Assembly: GCA_024500155.1 (NCBI GenBank)
Contig: CM044865.1
Location: 34,241,501-34,305,500, forward strand
Source of the DNA: Chenopodium formosanum
Lineage: Eukaryota; Streptophyta; Magnoliopsida; Caryophyllales; Amaranthaceae
DNA length: 64,000 bases
Direction of reading: 5' to 3'
Every line of letters starts with the position of its first letter. Position 1 is the first letter of the stretch. Positions 34,653 through 46,767 of this stretch are shown in pieces. The position numbers were made by a program, and so were the translations under genes. The notes below the pieces were generated by a model. It was not told the DNA's origin. It worked only from the letters and a program-made list of their open reading frames with translations, and did not search any database.

Positions 34653-36036
34653 TGTTGGGGTTTAGTGAGTCCGACTCACCGCGGAAACAAACCCCGACCC
34701 GAGGAACCACTTGCAATAATTAAAATCATAAAGCATAAATAAATAATCACAAAGAAAAGATAACGAATCTTACCCTCGAAGCGAGCTTCGCCCAAAAACC
34801 GGGGCTCTTACTTGAAAGCTACGAGCACGTCAAGCACCGCGCCTCCGACGGTATCCACCCACAAAAAGGGCGAACACAACTTTAAGGTCCGCTACCTTGG
34901 GGTTAGCAAGGTCCGACCAAAACCCGAGTGTTATATGAGTTTAAGAGTTTTCCCAAAATTATGGAATGCTCTTTTTAACTCCCACTCAAGCATCATTTCC
35001 AATGCCCCAAGTTGGGTATTTATAGGGAATGATGAGAGTATGAAAATCTCTCCCATCAATGTGGGACAATGAGATTTTCACATTTTATTTTAAAGCTAAA
35101 ATAAAATTATTAAGTAAACTAGTAATAAATCAACAAGTGTCAAGCATACATGAGGGAGTAGGTGAGGACCACTTGGAGATGGGGACCAAACTTGCTCCCC
35201 ACTCTCTTCCTCACCTTGCGCCACATGGCAATCCCCACTTGGGCACCAAGGCACCCCAAGTGTGGGCTGCTCGCTGCTGCCACACCTACGGCCCAACAGG
35301 CCACGCACATGTGTACTGGCTGCTTGGTTGAGGCCTGCTGCTAGCAAGCCACGCACCAACATGCGGGCTGCTGGCCATGGCCTGCTAGCATGCCTCGCAA
35401 ATTTGTGCGGGCTGCTGGCCAGGCCTGCTGCTAGCGAGCCACGCATGCTTGTGCGGGCTGCTAGCCGAGGCTGCTAGCACACGACGCACATTTGTGCTGG
35501 CTGCTGGCCAAGGCCTACTAGCATTCCACGCACACATGTGCGGGCTGCTAGCCAGCCTAGCTAGCCCAGGCGCGCTAGCACGCACCAGCCAGCCTAGGCT
35601 CGACTTGGTGCACTTGCTAGCCACCTTGCTAGGCCATTTTCCCCTAGCACTCAGTTTTCTCGATGCTAGGGGTATTTTGGTAATTTTGTTGATTTATTAG
35701 TAATTATCTCGTCTCTTATCATTTAGACTCGACTTCCGACGATCGGTTTCGACGCTTTTAGCTCGAATTACCGACGTCTAAATATTTAACACTCGGGCGA
35801 CGAATTAATTTCTTCCGAATTAATTCGTCGAGTTGGTTCGTATATTTTGCTTGGGTGTGACCCAAAGGGTTCAGTCAAGATTAAGCTTTAATGTTAATTA
35901 TATTAATATTACTGATCGGAAGCGGCCTCCACCCAGGCATTCCGATCACTTGACCTTACTAAATATATTAGCTTTCTAATAATTCTGAACCCGCTATCAG
36001 AGTAATACACTTGTTCGAAGGACACCATTCCTTTCA
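34653..36036 (-). repeat. copia 5' LTR (left duplicate)
   Basis: 1384 bp with TG/CA ends, followed at 36037 by the target duplication ATCCG and Tat integrase sequence. It is similar to the LTRs at 22075 and 46768, differing mainly in the minisatellite. Confidence 0.88.
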
Positions 36037-37726
36037 ATCCGTTCCATAAACCAAGGAAAATGGCGTATTTCCTGTTGATGTTTGTTTTGACGTGCGATAA
36101 CCCCACAGAAGTGAAGTTTGTCAGGCCAATCCTTGTAATTTTATGTCATTTTCTCGATGATAGTCTTTAGATTTTTATTAGCCGCTTCGACTGCTCCGTT
36201 TGCCTGTGGTATATAAGGAGAAGAATGAAGATGTTGAATACCATATTTTTGTAGCAATTCTTCACACTCGGCTTGAAAGTGAGTTCCATTGTCACTTATC
36301 ATTTCATGTGGGACTCCATATCGACAAATAATATTTCTTTCGATAAAGAGTGCTACATGTTTTGTAGTGAGTTTAGCATATGATTGTGCTTCGACCCACT
36401 TTGTGAAGTAATCAATTGCCACTAAGATATATTCATGACCTCCTGTTCCTAGGGGAGTGATTTTGCCAATAATGTCAATTCCCCATGTAAAGAATGGTCA
36501 TGGCGAAGGTAGGTGTAGAGTAGAGATGGAGGAACGTGTTGTAAATTGGTGTAGATTTGGCACTTAGGGCATCTTTTTACATATTGATGACAATCCCTAT
36601 TCATGGTAGTCCAATAGTATCCTTCTCGCATTATCTTTTGGACTAGCATTTTGCCATTTACGTGAGTTCCACCAACTCCTTCGTGGACTATCCTCATTGC
36701 TCTTTGAGGATCCTTTTTTCCTAAACATAAGAGAGCTTGACCCTTAGGTACCCTTTTGTGTAACTCATTGTATATGAGTACGTATTGGGAAACCAAGAGT
36801 CTTAATGCTCGTTTTGCTCTTTTGTCAGCATGGGGGGTATTCTCCTTTGGTGACATAGTTGAGTATATCCGTATACCATGGTTCTTCTTCTTCTTCTTCT
36901 TCATCATCTTGGATCATTTCATCATCTTCTATAGCTTGAATATAAGCCGATTTATGCCTTTTTCTATAGTTAGAGGCATTTGCTCGATTTCCGTACGAAT
37001 CCTAGCCATTGAGGCTAGTCTTGCCAAGGCATCAGCAAATTAATTTTCTTCTCTAGGTAGATATGTGTATTCTACCTTCTCTAACTGATTAGTGATAGTT
37101 TCCAGATAAGTTTGGTAAGGGGCTAGACTTTCGCTCCTTACTTTCCATCTTTTAGAGATTTGATTGATGATCAATGAAGAGTCTCCGAATATTCGTAATT
37201 TTTTCATTCCCAATGCCAGAGCTGTTTCGAGGTCTACCACGCATGCTTCGTATTCAGCAGCGTTGTTGGTAACGTTGAAATTAAGCTTTATTGAGATTGG
37301 GACATGCTCTTCTTTAGGTGATACTAGTAATACTCCAACGCCACATCCCTTTTGGTTTGAGGCTCCATCGAAGTATAAGGTCCAAGTATCGTCCTCGGTG
37401 ACCATCAAGTCTTCGTCTGGAAATTCATTGTCGTGTATTGGCGTCGAATCTTCTATTGGAAAGTCTGCTAGAAAATTCGAAACCACAAATCCTTTGATAG
37501 CTTTTTAGGGCATGAATCTTACGTCAAATTGGGCTAAGTTGACTATCCATCTTGATATGCACCCATTGAGTGTAGATTTCTCGAATAAATACTTGAGTGG
37601 ATCCAATCGGGAAACTACAAAGACTGTATGCACGAGCATGTAATGTCTTAACTTTGTTGTGGCCCACACCAATGCGAGGCACAATTTCTCAAGTAGTGTA
37701 TAGCGTACTTCATACTCGAGCATTTT
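36037..37726 (-). pseudogene. Tat integrase, second RNase H and RNase H end (left duplicate)
   Basis: Duplicate of 48139-49832. It shows integrase core (IDYFTKWVEAQSYAKL, MISDNGTHFQAECEELL, PYIPQANGAVEAANKN), zinc region (CHQYVKRCPKCQIY), the archaeal-like RNase H (TLYFDGASNQKGCGVGVL, NNAAEYEA, FGDSSLIINQI), and the end of the gypsy RNase H to about MLEYEVRYTLLEK. Compared with the right copy it has an extra stop after KTIIEKMT and a few substitutions (Asp/Lys-type and Gln/Lys-type). It stops exactly at the CACTA terminus at 37727. Confidence 0.85.
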
Positions 37727-37744
37727 CACTAGTAGAAAAAGGCT

Positions 37745-38285
37745 TATTTGCGTCGCTCATTTATAGTGTATTTGCGTCGCTTCTATGAGCGACGCAACTG
37801 CTCGCGACGCAAATGACTTTTAAGTCATTTGCGTCGCTCCTAGGGGCGACGCAAATAAGAGTCATTTGCGTCGCTCCTTTATAAACAAGCGACGCAAATG
37901 ACTTTTTTTATAAACTTATTTTTTGTCATTTGCGTCGCTCCTTTATAAACAAGCGACGCAAATGACTTTTTTTAAAAACTTATTTTTTGACATTTGCGTC
38001 ACTCCTTTATAAAAGAGCGACGCAAATGACTTTTCTGATAAACTTATTTTAAGTTATTTGCGTCGCTCCTTTATAAACAAGCGACGCAAATGACTTTTTT
38101 TAAAAACTTATTTTTTGACATTTGCGTCACTCCTTTATAAAAGAGCGACGCAAATGACTTTTCTGATAAACTTATTTTCAGTCATTTGCGTCGCCCCTTT
38201 ATAAACAAGCGACGCAAATGACTGAGTAAACAATACAATTGTTGTATTTGCGTCACTTGTTTGTTTAATGAGTGACGCAAATGAT
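37745..38285. repeat. left subterminal hairpin array of the CACTA element
   Basis: At least seven units of about 60 bp each consist of TTTGCGTCGCTC, a short AT spacer (often CTTTATAAACAA) and GCGACGCAAATGA, so each unit can fold into a hairpin with 10-12-bp arms. In CACTA elements subterminal motifs of about this length bind the transposase accessory protein; that role here is inferred. Confidence 0.85.
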
Positions 38286-38507
38286 GTAAATTTTTTTTTT
38301 TTAATTATAATAATTGCTTGTATATGTTTGTAGTACCTGTTTTTCTTGCTAGTGGTATAAAGTAATATGCTAACGCTAATATAATTGAAATTAAAATGCA
38401 ATATTATTGAATAATGCAAATGTAAATTTCGGCAGAGTATCCTTTGTAATTTGGCCTACCCATAAAATTGGGAATGACGGCATTATATTAACAAACTTTC
38501 CAATAAT

Positions 38508-39459
38508 TTACATCTTTAGTAATCTCCAATAATGAGTGTGAAGAGCAATGGGGATTCCACCAATGAGGAGAACAAGCAGATTGTCAATTCCGCGCCAAAA
38601 TGCTATGTGCTGGAAAAGGTACATGAAAACAATCTCCACCAACACCCCAACAGCAACCAAGCACAAGCATACATTCCTAATGCCAACCAAAACCTAAAAA
38701 GGAAAGAAAAAAAGCAAAATAAAGGGTTAAGAAGATAGAACAAGTAGCTATATATTTTTAGTGTTGAAATCCACTAGAACTTTTTACCTTATCCCAACAT
38801 TTGACTTCATTGATGCTAAAATCCAGGCAAACATTTTTCCTAAAGAAGATTCGAGCACCTGTGGCAATGATCACAGCTTCACATGCTCCTTGTTCACAAA
38901 TACAGCCAGAGTATACTGCATCCCCTGCTTTCTTAGTTACTGGAGACAAAACTCCTGTTAAAACATACTGCAAAGCACAAGAAATCATATATTCAGCAAC
39001 AATAGATGCATGAAGTAAATATATTAATCACAAACATTACAACTGACCTCATCAATTATTACAGCATCGTCTCCTTCCAGTAGACGCGCATCAGCTAGAA
39101 TGATGTCTCCAGCATTAATACTAATTACATCCCCAGGGACCAACTGTGAACTATACTCCTTACTCCACCAACCATCTCGCAGAACCTGATGAAATAGCCA
39201 TAAATTTAGAAACAGCCTCACAAATACACGTGTATAGTCGCAACTCTCAAGTGATACTATGATACAGATAGACCAATGCAAGCATTGAAAGCATGCATAC
39301 CTTTACTTTCCTAGCTAAGGGTGCCATGACGGAGGTTTGGTGATTATAGATATCTTTTTCTGTAATATGACTCATAATTGGAGCAATTAAAAGCACAAGA
39401 AAGACCGAAACAAAAAAAAAATTAGAGGAATTGGGTTTTAAAGGTTGAAGGTTGAACAT
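38508..39459 (-). pseudogene. plasma-membrane H+-ATPase (P3A-type) exon fragment captured in CACTA
   Basis: Minus-strand exons at about 39301-39459, 39048-39185, 38788-38967 and 38508-38693 with GT-AG introns give, in order, VMAPLARKVKV, LRDGWWSKEYSSQLVPGD and AGDIILADARLLEGD, then LTGVLSPVTKKAGDAVYSG and EAVIIATGARIFF, and IDNLLVLLIGGIPIA. This is the actuator domain to the start of M4 of the plant proton pump. The dephosphorylation motif TGES reads TGVL, a frameshift follows IPIA, and the phosphorylation and ATP-binding domains are absent, so it cannot pump. Introns are kept, which points to capture at the DNA level. It runs antisense to the window. Confidence 0.8.
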
Positions 39460-41260
39460 TCAACTCGATTTCTGGGCGAAACTCAGGTCGGAAGGTCCAA
39501 CTGAATTTCTCAAGGTAAAAACATGCAACTCGAGCCTTCAACTACTTATGTCAAATACTTTAAATCAAGATGAGTAAGGCCACTTGGATTTACATACACT
39601 TCAATAGTCCATGTTATCTTTTTATCTACAAAGCTAAACAAATCCTTCGATCATCAAACAATCAATCAATCAAACCCTAAATCTATCCTTCAATCATAAC
39701 AAAGTATATGTCTCTCTCAAGAAACAAGTCAATCCAAAAACTATAATCTAAACCACATTTTGACCTTTTACTTTCACAAACCAAGCTCATCATTGCTCAA
39801 CCTATGAACTCAAGAAGACACTTTGATGAAACATTAGTAACATTACTAGTTTAAATTACGCTTTAACTTCCACTCTTAAAATCCGGAACAACAATTTGAG
39901 AACGAAGGGAGTATAATTCGTGCTTAAAACACTAATTTACCATTAGTTTCATCACCCAATTATAATTTACAAGCCAACCATATCTTCGTTAAATTACAGC
40001 ATATATCAATCATAAGAATCATATAATCATCCAAAAACAATAAAGCTTGAATATTTCCTCATCATACTAGCATAAATTCAGTTTTAAAATCTGAAAATAG
40101 TATTCAGCATCGAAAATGTAATTTTTAAATTAAAAAAAAAATTGATATCCCATTAACAGAAATTATTAAATCTAATTAGTTAATTACCCCTGATTTACCA
40201 AGCCAAATTCCTAATTCCTACAAATTTTCAATTAAATAAAGAATTTGCAGCAAATAAATTAACTTGATTAAAATTGTATTGGTATGAATTCCTAGTAATA
40301 CAACCAATTTTCAAAAATTAACAAAAATCAATCAACACATTTTCAGAGAACAAAACTGCAAACCGTTTTTAGAAATTATAAATTGCATTTTAAACTAAAT
40401 GAATGAGCCATTCCCTAAAAAAAATAAACTAAATGAATGTGCCATTCTCAGCAACCTCAAACCCATTTTTATAGAGGCATTCTAATAATCCTATTACAAA
40501 CAAAAGTATTTTGAGTTCTATCGCAATTATGACTTCAATTTCATGAAATTTTTTCGCATTACAGAAAAACAAATCAAAAATAAAAAAACCCTAGAACACA
40601 ATTTACGAATTGGACGGAAAAAAAAAAAAAAAAGACAACTTCACTAAATACAAGAAATCTTACCTTAGGTGAAATAAACTTCACACATTCAACAATGTCA
40701 AGCCTAAATGCAGTAATATGAGTGGGGCGAACACTGGTCGAACTGCTACACTAATCAAACTTCAATTATTGTTGCTGTAATTTGCTAGAACTTCCTCGGG
40801 TTTTTTGGGGGCGAAATTAATCGATTTTCCAGTCGAAAATTTCAGTCATTGCTCGAATATGAGGCCAGGATTTTTAATTGAATTTTTTGGGGTTTCTAGG
40901 GTTCGAATTCCTATAGTTTGGAGTAGATTTTTTGCTCGAAATGGGGGAATTTTGGTCAGAAATGCTCAATTTTTCTGGGGTTTATGGGTTCGGATTTCTT
41001 AGGGTTTTTGGTCCAAATTTTTGCTCAAAATTGCTCAATTTTCTGCCGATTATAGGTCTTCAACTTGACTGCGATTTTGGATGTTGAATTTGCTGAGGAA
41101 TCAGTGTTTTTTTGGCCGAATTTGTTGGATTTAAGGGTCGAATTTGTGGGTGCTTTGGCTGTAGAAATTCACTGGAGTAGCAACTTGTTTTTTCTCTTTG
41201 TTTAGTGAAAGGTAGGCGTGCAAAAGCTAAGGTCAAAATTCTGAAATAACCTAAATGCAA
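39460..41260. other. CACTA interior of unknown origin
   Basis: AT-rich, no supported coding region. On the minus strand a GTAAG donor-like site follows TTTCACCTAAG near 40664, upstream of the H+-ATPase exons, and the 40790-41230 stretch reads like a plant leader with GGGTTT/AACCCTA motifs. It may be captured upstream gene sequence. An 11-15 A run lies near 40620. Confidence 0.4.
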
Positions 41261-41266
41261 AAGCTA

Positions 41267-41585
41267 GATTTGCGTCACTTTATTATTAAAATGCGACGCA
41301 AATAACATAAAACATAATGCTGTACATTTTTCATATGCGTCGCTCATTTATTAAAAGAGTGACGCAATTTATTCAGTCACTCATTTGCGTCACTTGTCAA
41401 TAAATGAGTGACGCAAATAAGATTATTATTTGCGTCGCTTCAATAAATAAGAGCGACGCAAATAATAAAAATCTGCAATACAACAGTCATTTGCGTCGCT
41501 TCTTGATAAATATGCGACGCAAATAACTTTTCAGGATGGTAAAATTAAACATTTGCGTCGTTCTTTCTAATGAGTGACGCAAATA
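41267..41585. repeat. right subterminal hairpin array of the CACTA element
   Basis: Shorter and more diverged than the left array: about five inverted pairs of TTTGCGTCRCT and AGYGACGCAAA with AT-rich loops. It is duplicated at 29164-29482. Confidence 0.8.
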
Positions 41586-41593
41586 TGGCGACG

Positions 41594-43045
41594 CATAGCA
41601 ACTGGAGAAAAGGTTTCATCATAATCAACGCCGTGAATTTGCCTGTAACCTTTTGCTACCAGCCTTGCTTTGTAAATAAATACATTTCCATCTTTGTCGG
41701 ATTTCATCTTGAAAATCCATTTACATCCGACAGGTGTGTAACCTGCGGGTAAATCAACCAAATCCCATACTTGATTTTCAAACATGGAGTCCATTTCGTA
41801 TTTCATGGCCTCTTGCCATTTTGCAAAGTCGGGGCTCGTCATAGCTTGCTTGTAGGTTGCCGGCTCATCTCCATCCACTACTAGGATGTCCTGATCTTCG
41901 GTTAATACAACACCGAGATGTCTGTCAGGTTGAGATCTTGGCCGAGTTGACCTACGTAGGGTAATGGACTGAGCATTTGCATTGTCGGGTTGACTTTGCA
42001 TATTTTGACTTTGACCAATGTCAACAGCTGCTTGGTAAGCACTTTGATTGTCAACTTGTTCTTGTTGCTCGTCCTCTCGAACTTCGTCGAGTTCGATTTT
42101 CCTCCCACTTGTCATTTTTGAGAGATGCTCCTTCTCCAAGAAGACACCATCACGAGCAACAAACACTTTGTTCTCGGATTTGTTGTAGAAGTAATACTCT
42201 TTGGTTTCTTTTGGATAACCCACAAAGTAAACCTTGTCAGATTTCGGATGAAGTTTGTCAGAGATGAGTTTCTTGACATATGCTTCGCATCCCCAAATCT
42301 TGAGAAAAGACAACCTTGGCGGTTTGCTTGTCCATAATTCATATGGAGTCTTTTCCACTGCTTTTGACGGAGCACGATTTAGAGTGAGTGCCGCAGTTAA
42401 AAGTGCATGTCCCCAGAAAGAGATTGGAAGTTCACTAAGACCCATAGTAGATCGGACCATGTCTAACAGGGTTCGATTCCTCCTTTCAGATACTCCATTC
42501 CATTGAGGAGTTCCCGAAGGTGTCAACTCTGAAAGTATTTCATGTTCTTTCAGATAATGGTCATCGAACTCTTGGCTCAAATATTCGCCACCTCGATCCG
42601 ATCGAAGCGCTTTGATTTTCTTGCCGAGTTGGTTTTCAACTTCTTTCTGAAATTCTTTGAATTTATCAAACGATTCAGTTTTGTGCGACATTAGATAGAC
42701 ATAGCCATATCTACTAAAGTCGTCCGTGAAGGTTATGAAATACCGATAACCACTCCTTGCGGGTGTACTCATTGGTCCACATACATCGGTGTGTATTAGT
42801 CCCAACAAGTCACCGGCCCTTTCTCCTAACTTGGAGAATGGTTGCTTTATCATCTTGCCTAATAAACATCCTTCGCAATTCTCAAAGGATTCTAAATCAA
42901 ATGAGTCAAGAATACCTTCTTGTAGAAGTTTCTTGATGCGTTTGATGTTTAATGTGGCCAAGGCGACAATGCCACAAGTAAGTTTGACTAGATTGTATAG
43001 TCTTAGCTTTCTTTGTATTGGTATCAAACATTTGTCTAAAAACAC
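41594..43045 (-). pseudogene. pol: copia integrase and RT N-terminus (right duplicate)
   Basis: Protein identical to that at 29491-30942 over the whole frame, including HTDVCGPM, GTPQWNGVSERRN and DETFSPVAM before the CACTA junction. The identity indicates a recent duplication. It has the same frameshift upstream in the pre-integrase zinc motif, and no separate RT catalytic domain because the element is cut here. Confidence 0.85.
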
Positions 43046-43335
43046 GTGAAAGTGTCATTCCATAAATATGTTCAAGACATCAAAACAAAAGGTCTTGATT
43101 TGATGAAAATGACGTCCAACGTCGGAAATACATCAAAAGTATGGTAGATAAAACTAAATAAGTTCTACTTCTTTAGACAAAACATGAGATGACAAGTTTC
43201 TCTTGGATAGATCACTTCCATCCTACTTGTGAACTCGATTCCTCTTGAAAATAGCATCGCTCACTTAGTTCCTGAAAAAGGAGTGTGTTGTGAGTCAATT
43301 TTCCGGTATCTAATACCTTTTAAAATTGCTTATAT
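43046..43335 (-). other. copia gag-integrase interval (right duplicate)
   Basis: 290 bp with stops in all minus frames, matching 30943-31232; no protease motif is recognised. Confidence 0.5.
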
Positions 43336-44205
43336 TCAAGTGTATAAGATGATACCTGAGGTTGAGGTTACTTTTCCTTTCGCCTCATCATCCAGATACA
43401 TGCCGCATTCTCTTTTGTAGTGTCCGGGATTACCACAATAGAAGCAGCGCATCTTCTTCTTATCTTTGAACTCCTTCTTCCTTGGTCTAAGGGTAAAGTT
43501 AGCCTTCTTGCAAGAATAGGTCTTTTGGAGCTCTTGGATGACTTCCCTTAAGGACAGTGTATCCCTATTGGCGGTGAGACGCTTCTTAAGCCCCACATAC
43601 CCCGAGTGAAGAAAGCTAAGAAGCATGTGAGCCGCTTGCTCGTCTTCCACTGGTTTGCCAATTAGCTCTAGATAGTTGAATAACCTTGTCATGTTAATTA
43701 CATGAGCTTGAAGTGGCATTCCGGGCCTAAGTCTCGCACTGTAGACTTTTCCCCATACCTCTTGTCTTTCTTTTGAGAGACAACCTTCTTGCGGTGGCTT
43801 GATCCTCATTTTGGAGAGTGACCTAGTCACATCCTCCACATGACCATCATAATTGCCCCTAGCACTCTTGGTGACCCTCATATTGACTACATCCTCAAGA
43901 GCTTTGAGCATCATGTCCGGAAAATAGCCGGAGAAAACCCCTCTCCATTGATCCGAGATGGAGTTTGCCATGAGTTTGGAAACTCTCTTGCAATCTATAC
44001 TCCATTCTTCATGAGCTTCATCACTCATGATCCCTTTCGAGTAGAAACTCGGGATCGTAGTGTCCAAGATATGCTCTAGGCAGCAATTACTGAGTGTCTT
44101 TTGGAGTTCATCTTCCCATTCCTTGAAGTTCACCAAATTGAGCAAAAATGGTAACTTTTCGGGAAGTTCCGGGTACATAAGGTCGTTGTCATTAGTTGAA
44201 GACAT
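43336..44205 (-). CDS. gag: copia gag (right duplicate)
   Basis: 289-codon open frame from ATG at 44205 (minus) with the same gag domain and CFYCGNPGHYKREC zinc knuckle as the copy at 31233-32102, and one residue difference. Both gag copies are open, unlike gag in the other elements of this window, in keeping with the copia insertion being younger. Confidence 0.8.
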   Translation of the reverse strand: MSSTNDNDLMYPELPEKLPFLLNLVNFKEWEDELQKTLSNCCLEHILDTTIPSFYSKGIMSDEAHEEWSIDCKRVSKLMANSISDQWRGVFSGYFPDMMLKALEDVVNMRVTKSARGNYDGHVEDVTRSLSKMRIKPPQEGCLSKERQEVWGKVYSARLRPGMPLQAHVINMTRLFNYLELIGKPVEDEQAAHMLLSFLHSGYVGLKKRLTANRDTLSLREVIQELQKTYSCKKANFTLRPRKKEFKDKKKMRCFYCGNPGHYKRECGMYLDDEAKGKVTSTSGIILYT

Positions 44206-46767
44206 GATTCTACAATTGAAAGAATTTTAATGAAAAGCCATTCAAAAATACTTAAATAAGATTGAATTTTATTCATGCAAATCTTCAATACTTATTTAAC
44301 ATCTTATTCACACGTAAAATTTGTCCCTATTTTGTGAAAATAAGGCGATTCCAAGATCCGAAGAAACAAAGAGTGGTTAAGCATGCTTTGGCTTGTCTTA
44401 AACACTCAATCTTCTTGGGTAAGCAGTGCCTTGCTAATGGCTCTAAGCCACTCTTGGTTAGATAATCGTCGCATCTAATGCATCTTTGACGATGTATCTC
44501 TTTTGCCACGGTATGTGAGGACTCCTCACTCATACCGATGAGTTAAACCAAAACCAACGTGCACATCCGGTGTGCCTTATGCCCCTTGGAGAAGTGATAG
44601 CACCTCGCTTTGGCATAGCCTACCATCACTCTCGTTCGGTTAGTAAGTGTTGCTTTGGAAAGGCAAGTTTGATTCAATATTATTAGGGACCTAGGATTTC
44701 TATGTTGGTTGATTTAAGTGAACTTAACTAATCATCGCAACATCAAGAAAACCTAAAACATGCATCTAACGAATAATTCACACACATATATATATATAAG
44801 CATAAAATATAAAGCAAAATTATAGATGCATATTGGCAACTAGCATGACCCCTTGAGATCTTCATATCTTCAAAAGGTCTTCATTTGCAATTCAAGGCTT
44901 TGTCTTCCAAGATACGCCGTCTTCAAGACTTAACCAAACTATGCAAAAACTAGTGTCTACAACTAGGAATAATCTAAATATTAAAGTACAAAAATACTTA
45001 ACGGTGCGTAGACCGTATTTAGATTTACAAAAATACATAACGGCACGTAGTCCGTATTTTCTATCCTAGTCGGGTCCCACCAGTTGCCATTTCATAAAAC
45101 CTGTGAGAGAGAATATATATATTCCATTCATCCATTCACTATTTGTGAATGGCCCATGCAATTTACAAATTAAAACAAAGTAAAATGCATTGAAACAACG
45201 CTTGCACTAGTAACTAATCTAGGTGGTTAATCCGATTAACACGCCTAATTAAAACTAGTCAAAGTTGTTTAACCGATTATATAATTTACGTCATTAATAA
45301 TTGAAGCTCCCACTAAATTCCGCATTTCCTTAATTAATCTAATTAATTAAGTCGGTAGCACCCAAACTTTGTCAAAATGAAAATTTTGCCAATGCCGCTC
45401 AAAACCGAGGCCTAGCCTCCCAAAATTTTGATTCACATAAACAAAATTAATTAAAATAAATAAAACGGAAAAATAAGCAATATTACGGCTAGTCACCTCA
45501 CCGCACCAAGCACACGCACATGCCAAAAAAAAACATGAACACACGACCCATGGCACACGCCCGCGAGCTGCTGCCACGGCACAGCCGCGCGTGGCTGCAG
45601 TAGCCCGCGTGCTGCTACCGCGCATGTGCTGCTGCCGTGTGTGGCTGCTGTCGTGCGTGGCTGCTGCCGCGCGTGTGGCCGCAAGCAAGGCGGCGCTGCC
45701 ACCTTGGCAGCCACATATGGGCTGCTATGCAACCCGGCTCACCAAGGTGATGCATTGCCTCGTTTTGCGTGCCACGGCCTCGGGATTTGATCCCTTTTTC
45801 GCGAGACAACAATAATTAATTCTAAATTAATTTTAGAACTAATTTAGAGAGCAAAATAAAATTTTAAACAAGTCTAACTTAATAAAATTTTCAAAGTGCA
45901 AATAACCAAAATAATTCCAAGAACCATTCTTAATTAAATTGGTTTAGCTTGGTGCAACATAAAATTGAGGCAATTTCTCACTTTCAATTTAATCAATTTA
46001 AATTAAACTTGAGAATTTGACAAAGTAAAGGGAAATTGGAAAAATATGAACTTTAATGTTCATAATGAAAATTCCAACATCTAAATTTTGTGAATCATTG
46101 AAAATTATATCTTCCAACATGAAGATAACCAAATTTCTATCACAAAAATCGAAACTTTATGTTTCCAATCAACTCAAAATGATTAAAACATCAAAGTTTA
46201 ACACAAAATAACATGGAATTTAGTGGTTTTTAAAGTTTTAATCACTTATCACAAATAAAGATTGAATCTTAAACACTTAGGAAGCCTCAAAAATAAAACT
46301 TTCACACTAAAAAGCAATTAGTTTGCAATTATGTGAAAATAAATCAACCTTTAAGCATCAAATACTACCAAGTAAGTGTGCTTTAAAGGGACATAAAAAT
46401 GCAGAAAATAATGCAAATAATCAACCATATAATCAACAATCTATGCCATTAATTACAAGGTTAGAAAAGACTTCAAATTTTTCGTCAAAAACGAAAAACC
46501 CCTAAAAAAAGGCATTTCTGGTCAGAATTTGGCTAAAATCACAGATCCCTTAGGGGAAAAAACCTTTCCAAAACACGTTTTCCACACAAAAATTCACTAG
46601 TCTTCGGCAAAAATCTGGGTTCTGGGCCAAACTCGACATTAAAAACGGGATTAAAATAAATAAAACCGAGCTACTAATCTATTTAGCAACTTAAACCAGA
46701 AAATTAAGCCATAATAAACCTTGAAAAACATGATTATAAAAATAAACGAGCAGGGCTCTGATACCAC
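44206..46767 (-). other. copia leader region and PBS (right duplicate)
   Basis: Duplicate of 32103-34652 with a shifted offset (12,103 bp near gag, about 12,115 bp at the LTR), the change coming mainly from the GC-rich CTGCTGCCGCG repeat at about 45560-45680. The PBS (TGGTATCAGAGC, minus strand) is at 46755-46766. No coding region is supported. Confidence 0.6.

Larger units (their letters stand above)
37727..41593. mobile_element. non-autonomous CACTA transposon carrying H+-ATPase exons
   Basis: The left end is a clean CACTA-type terminus, CACTAGTAGAAAAAGGC, preceded by TTT (three-base duplication size for this superfamily). Both ends carry arrays of TTTGCGTCGCTC in inverted pairs (37745-38285 and 41267-41585). 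The right end matches the complement of the left only as far as GACGCAAATA (41581-41585), then has eight unrelated bases (41586-41593) and copia DNA; the terminal 18 bases are gone. No transposase is encoded, so mobility would have depended on an enzyme in trans. The interior carries captured plant gene exons. Confidence 0.82.

Noticed and set aside
37745..38285. Regularly spaced hairpin repeats resembling a CRISPR array
   Set aside because: The repeats are inverted pairs with AT loops that repeat too, lie at a CACTA terminus, and the window is plant nuclear DNA; there are no unique spacers or cas genes.
38508..39459. A working H+-ATPase gene
   Set aside because: Only part of the protein is present, TGES is lost, a frameshift follows IPIA and the catalytic domains are absent.
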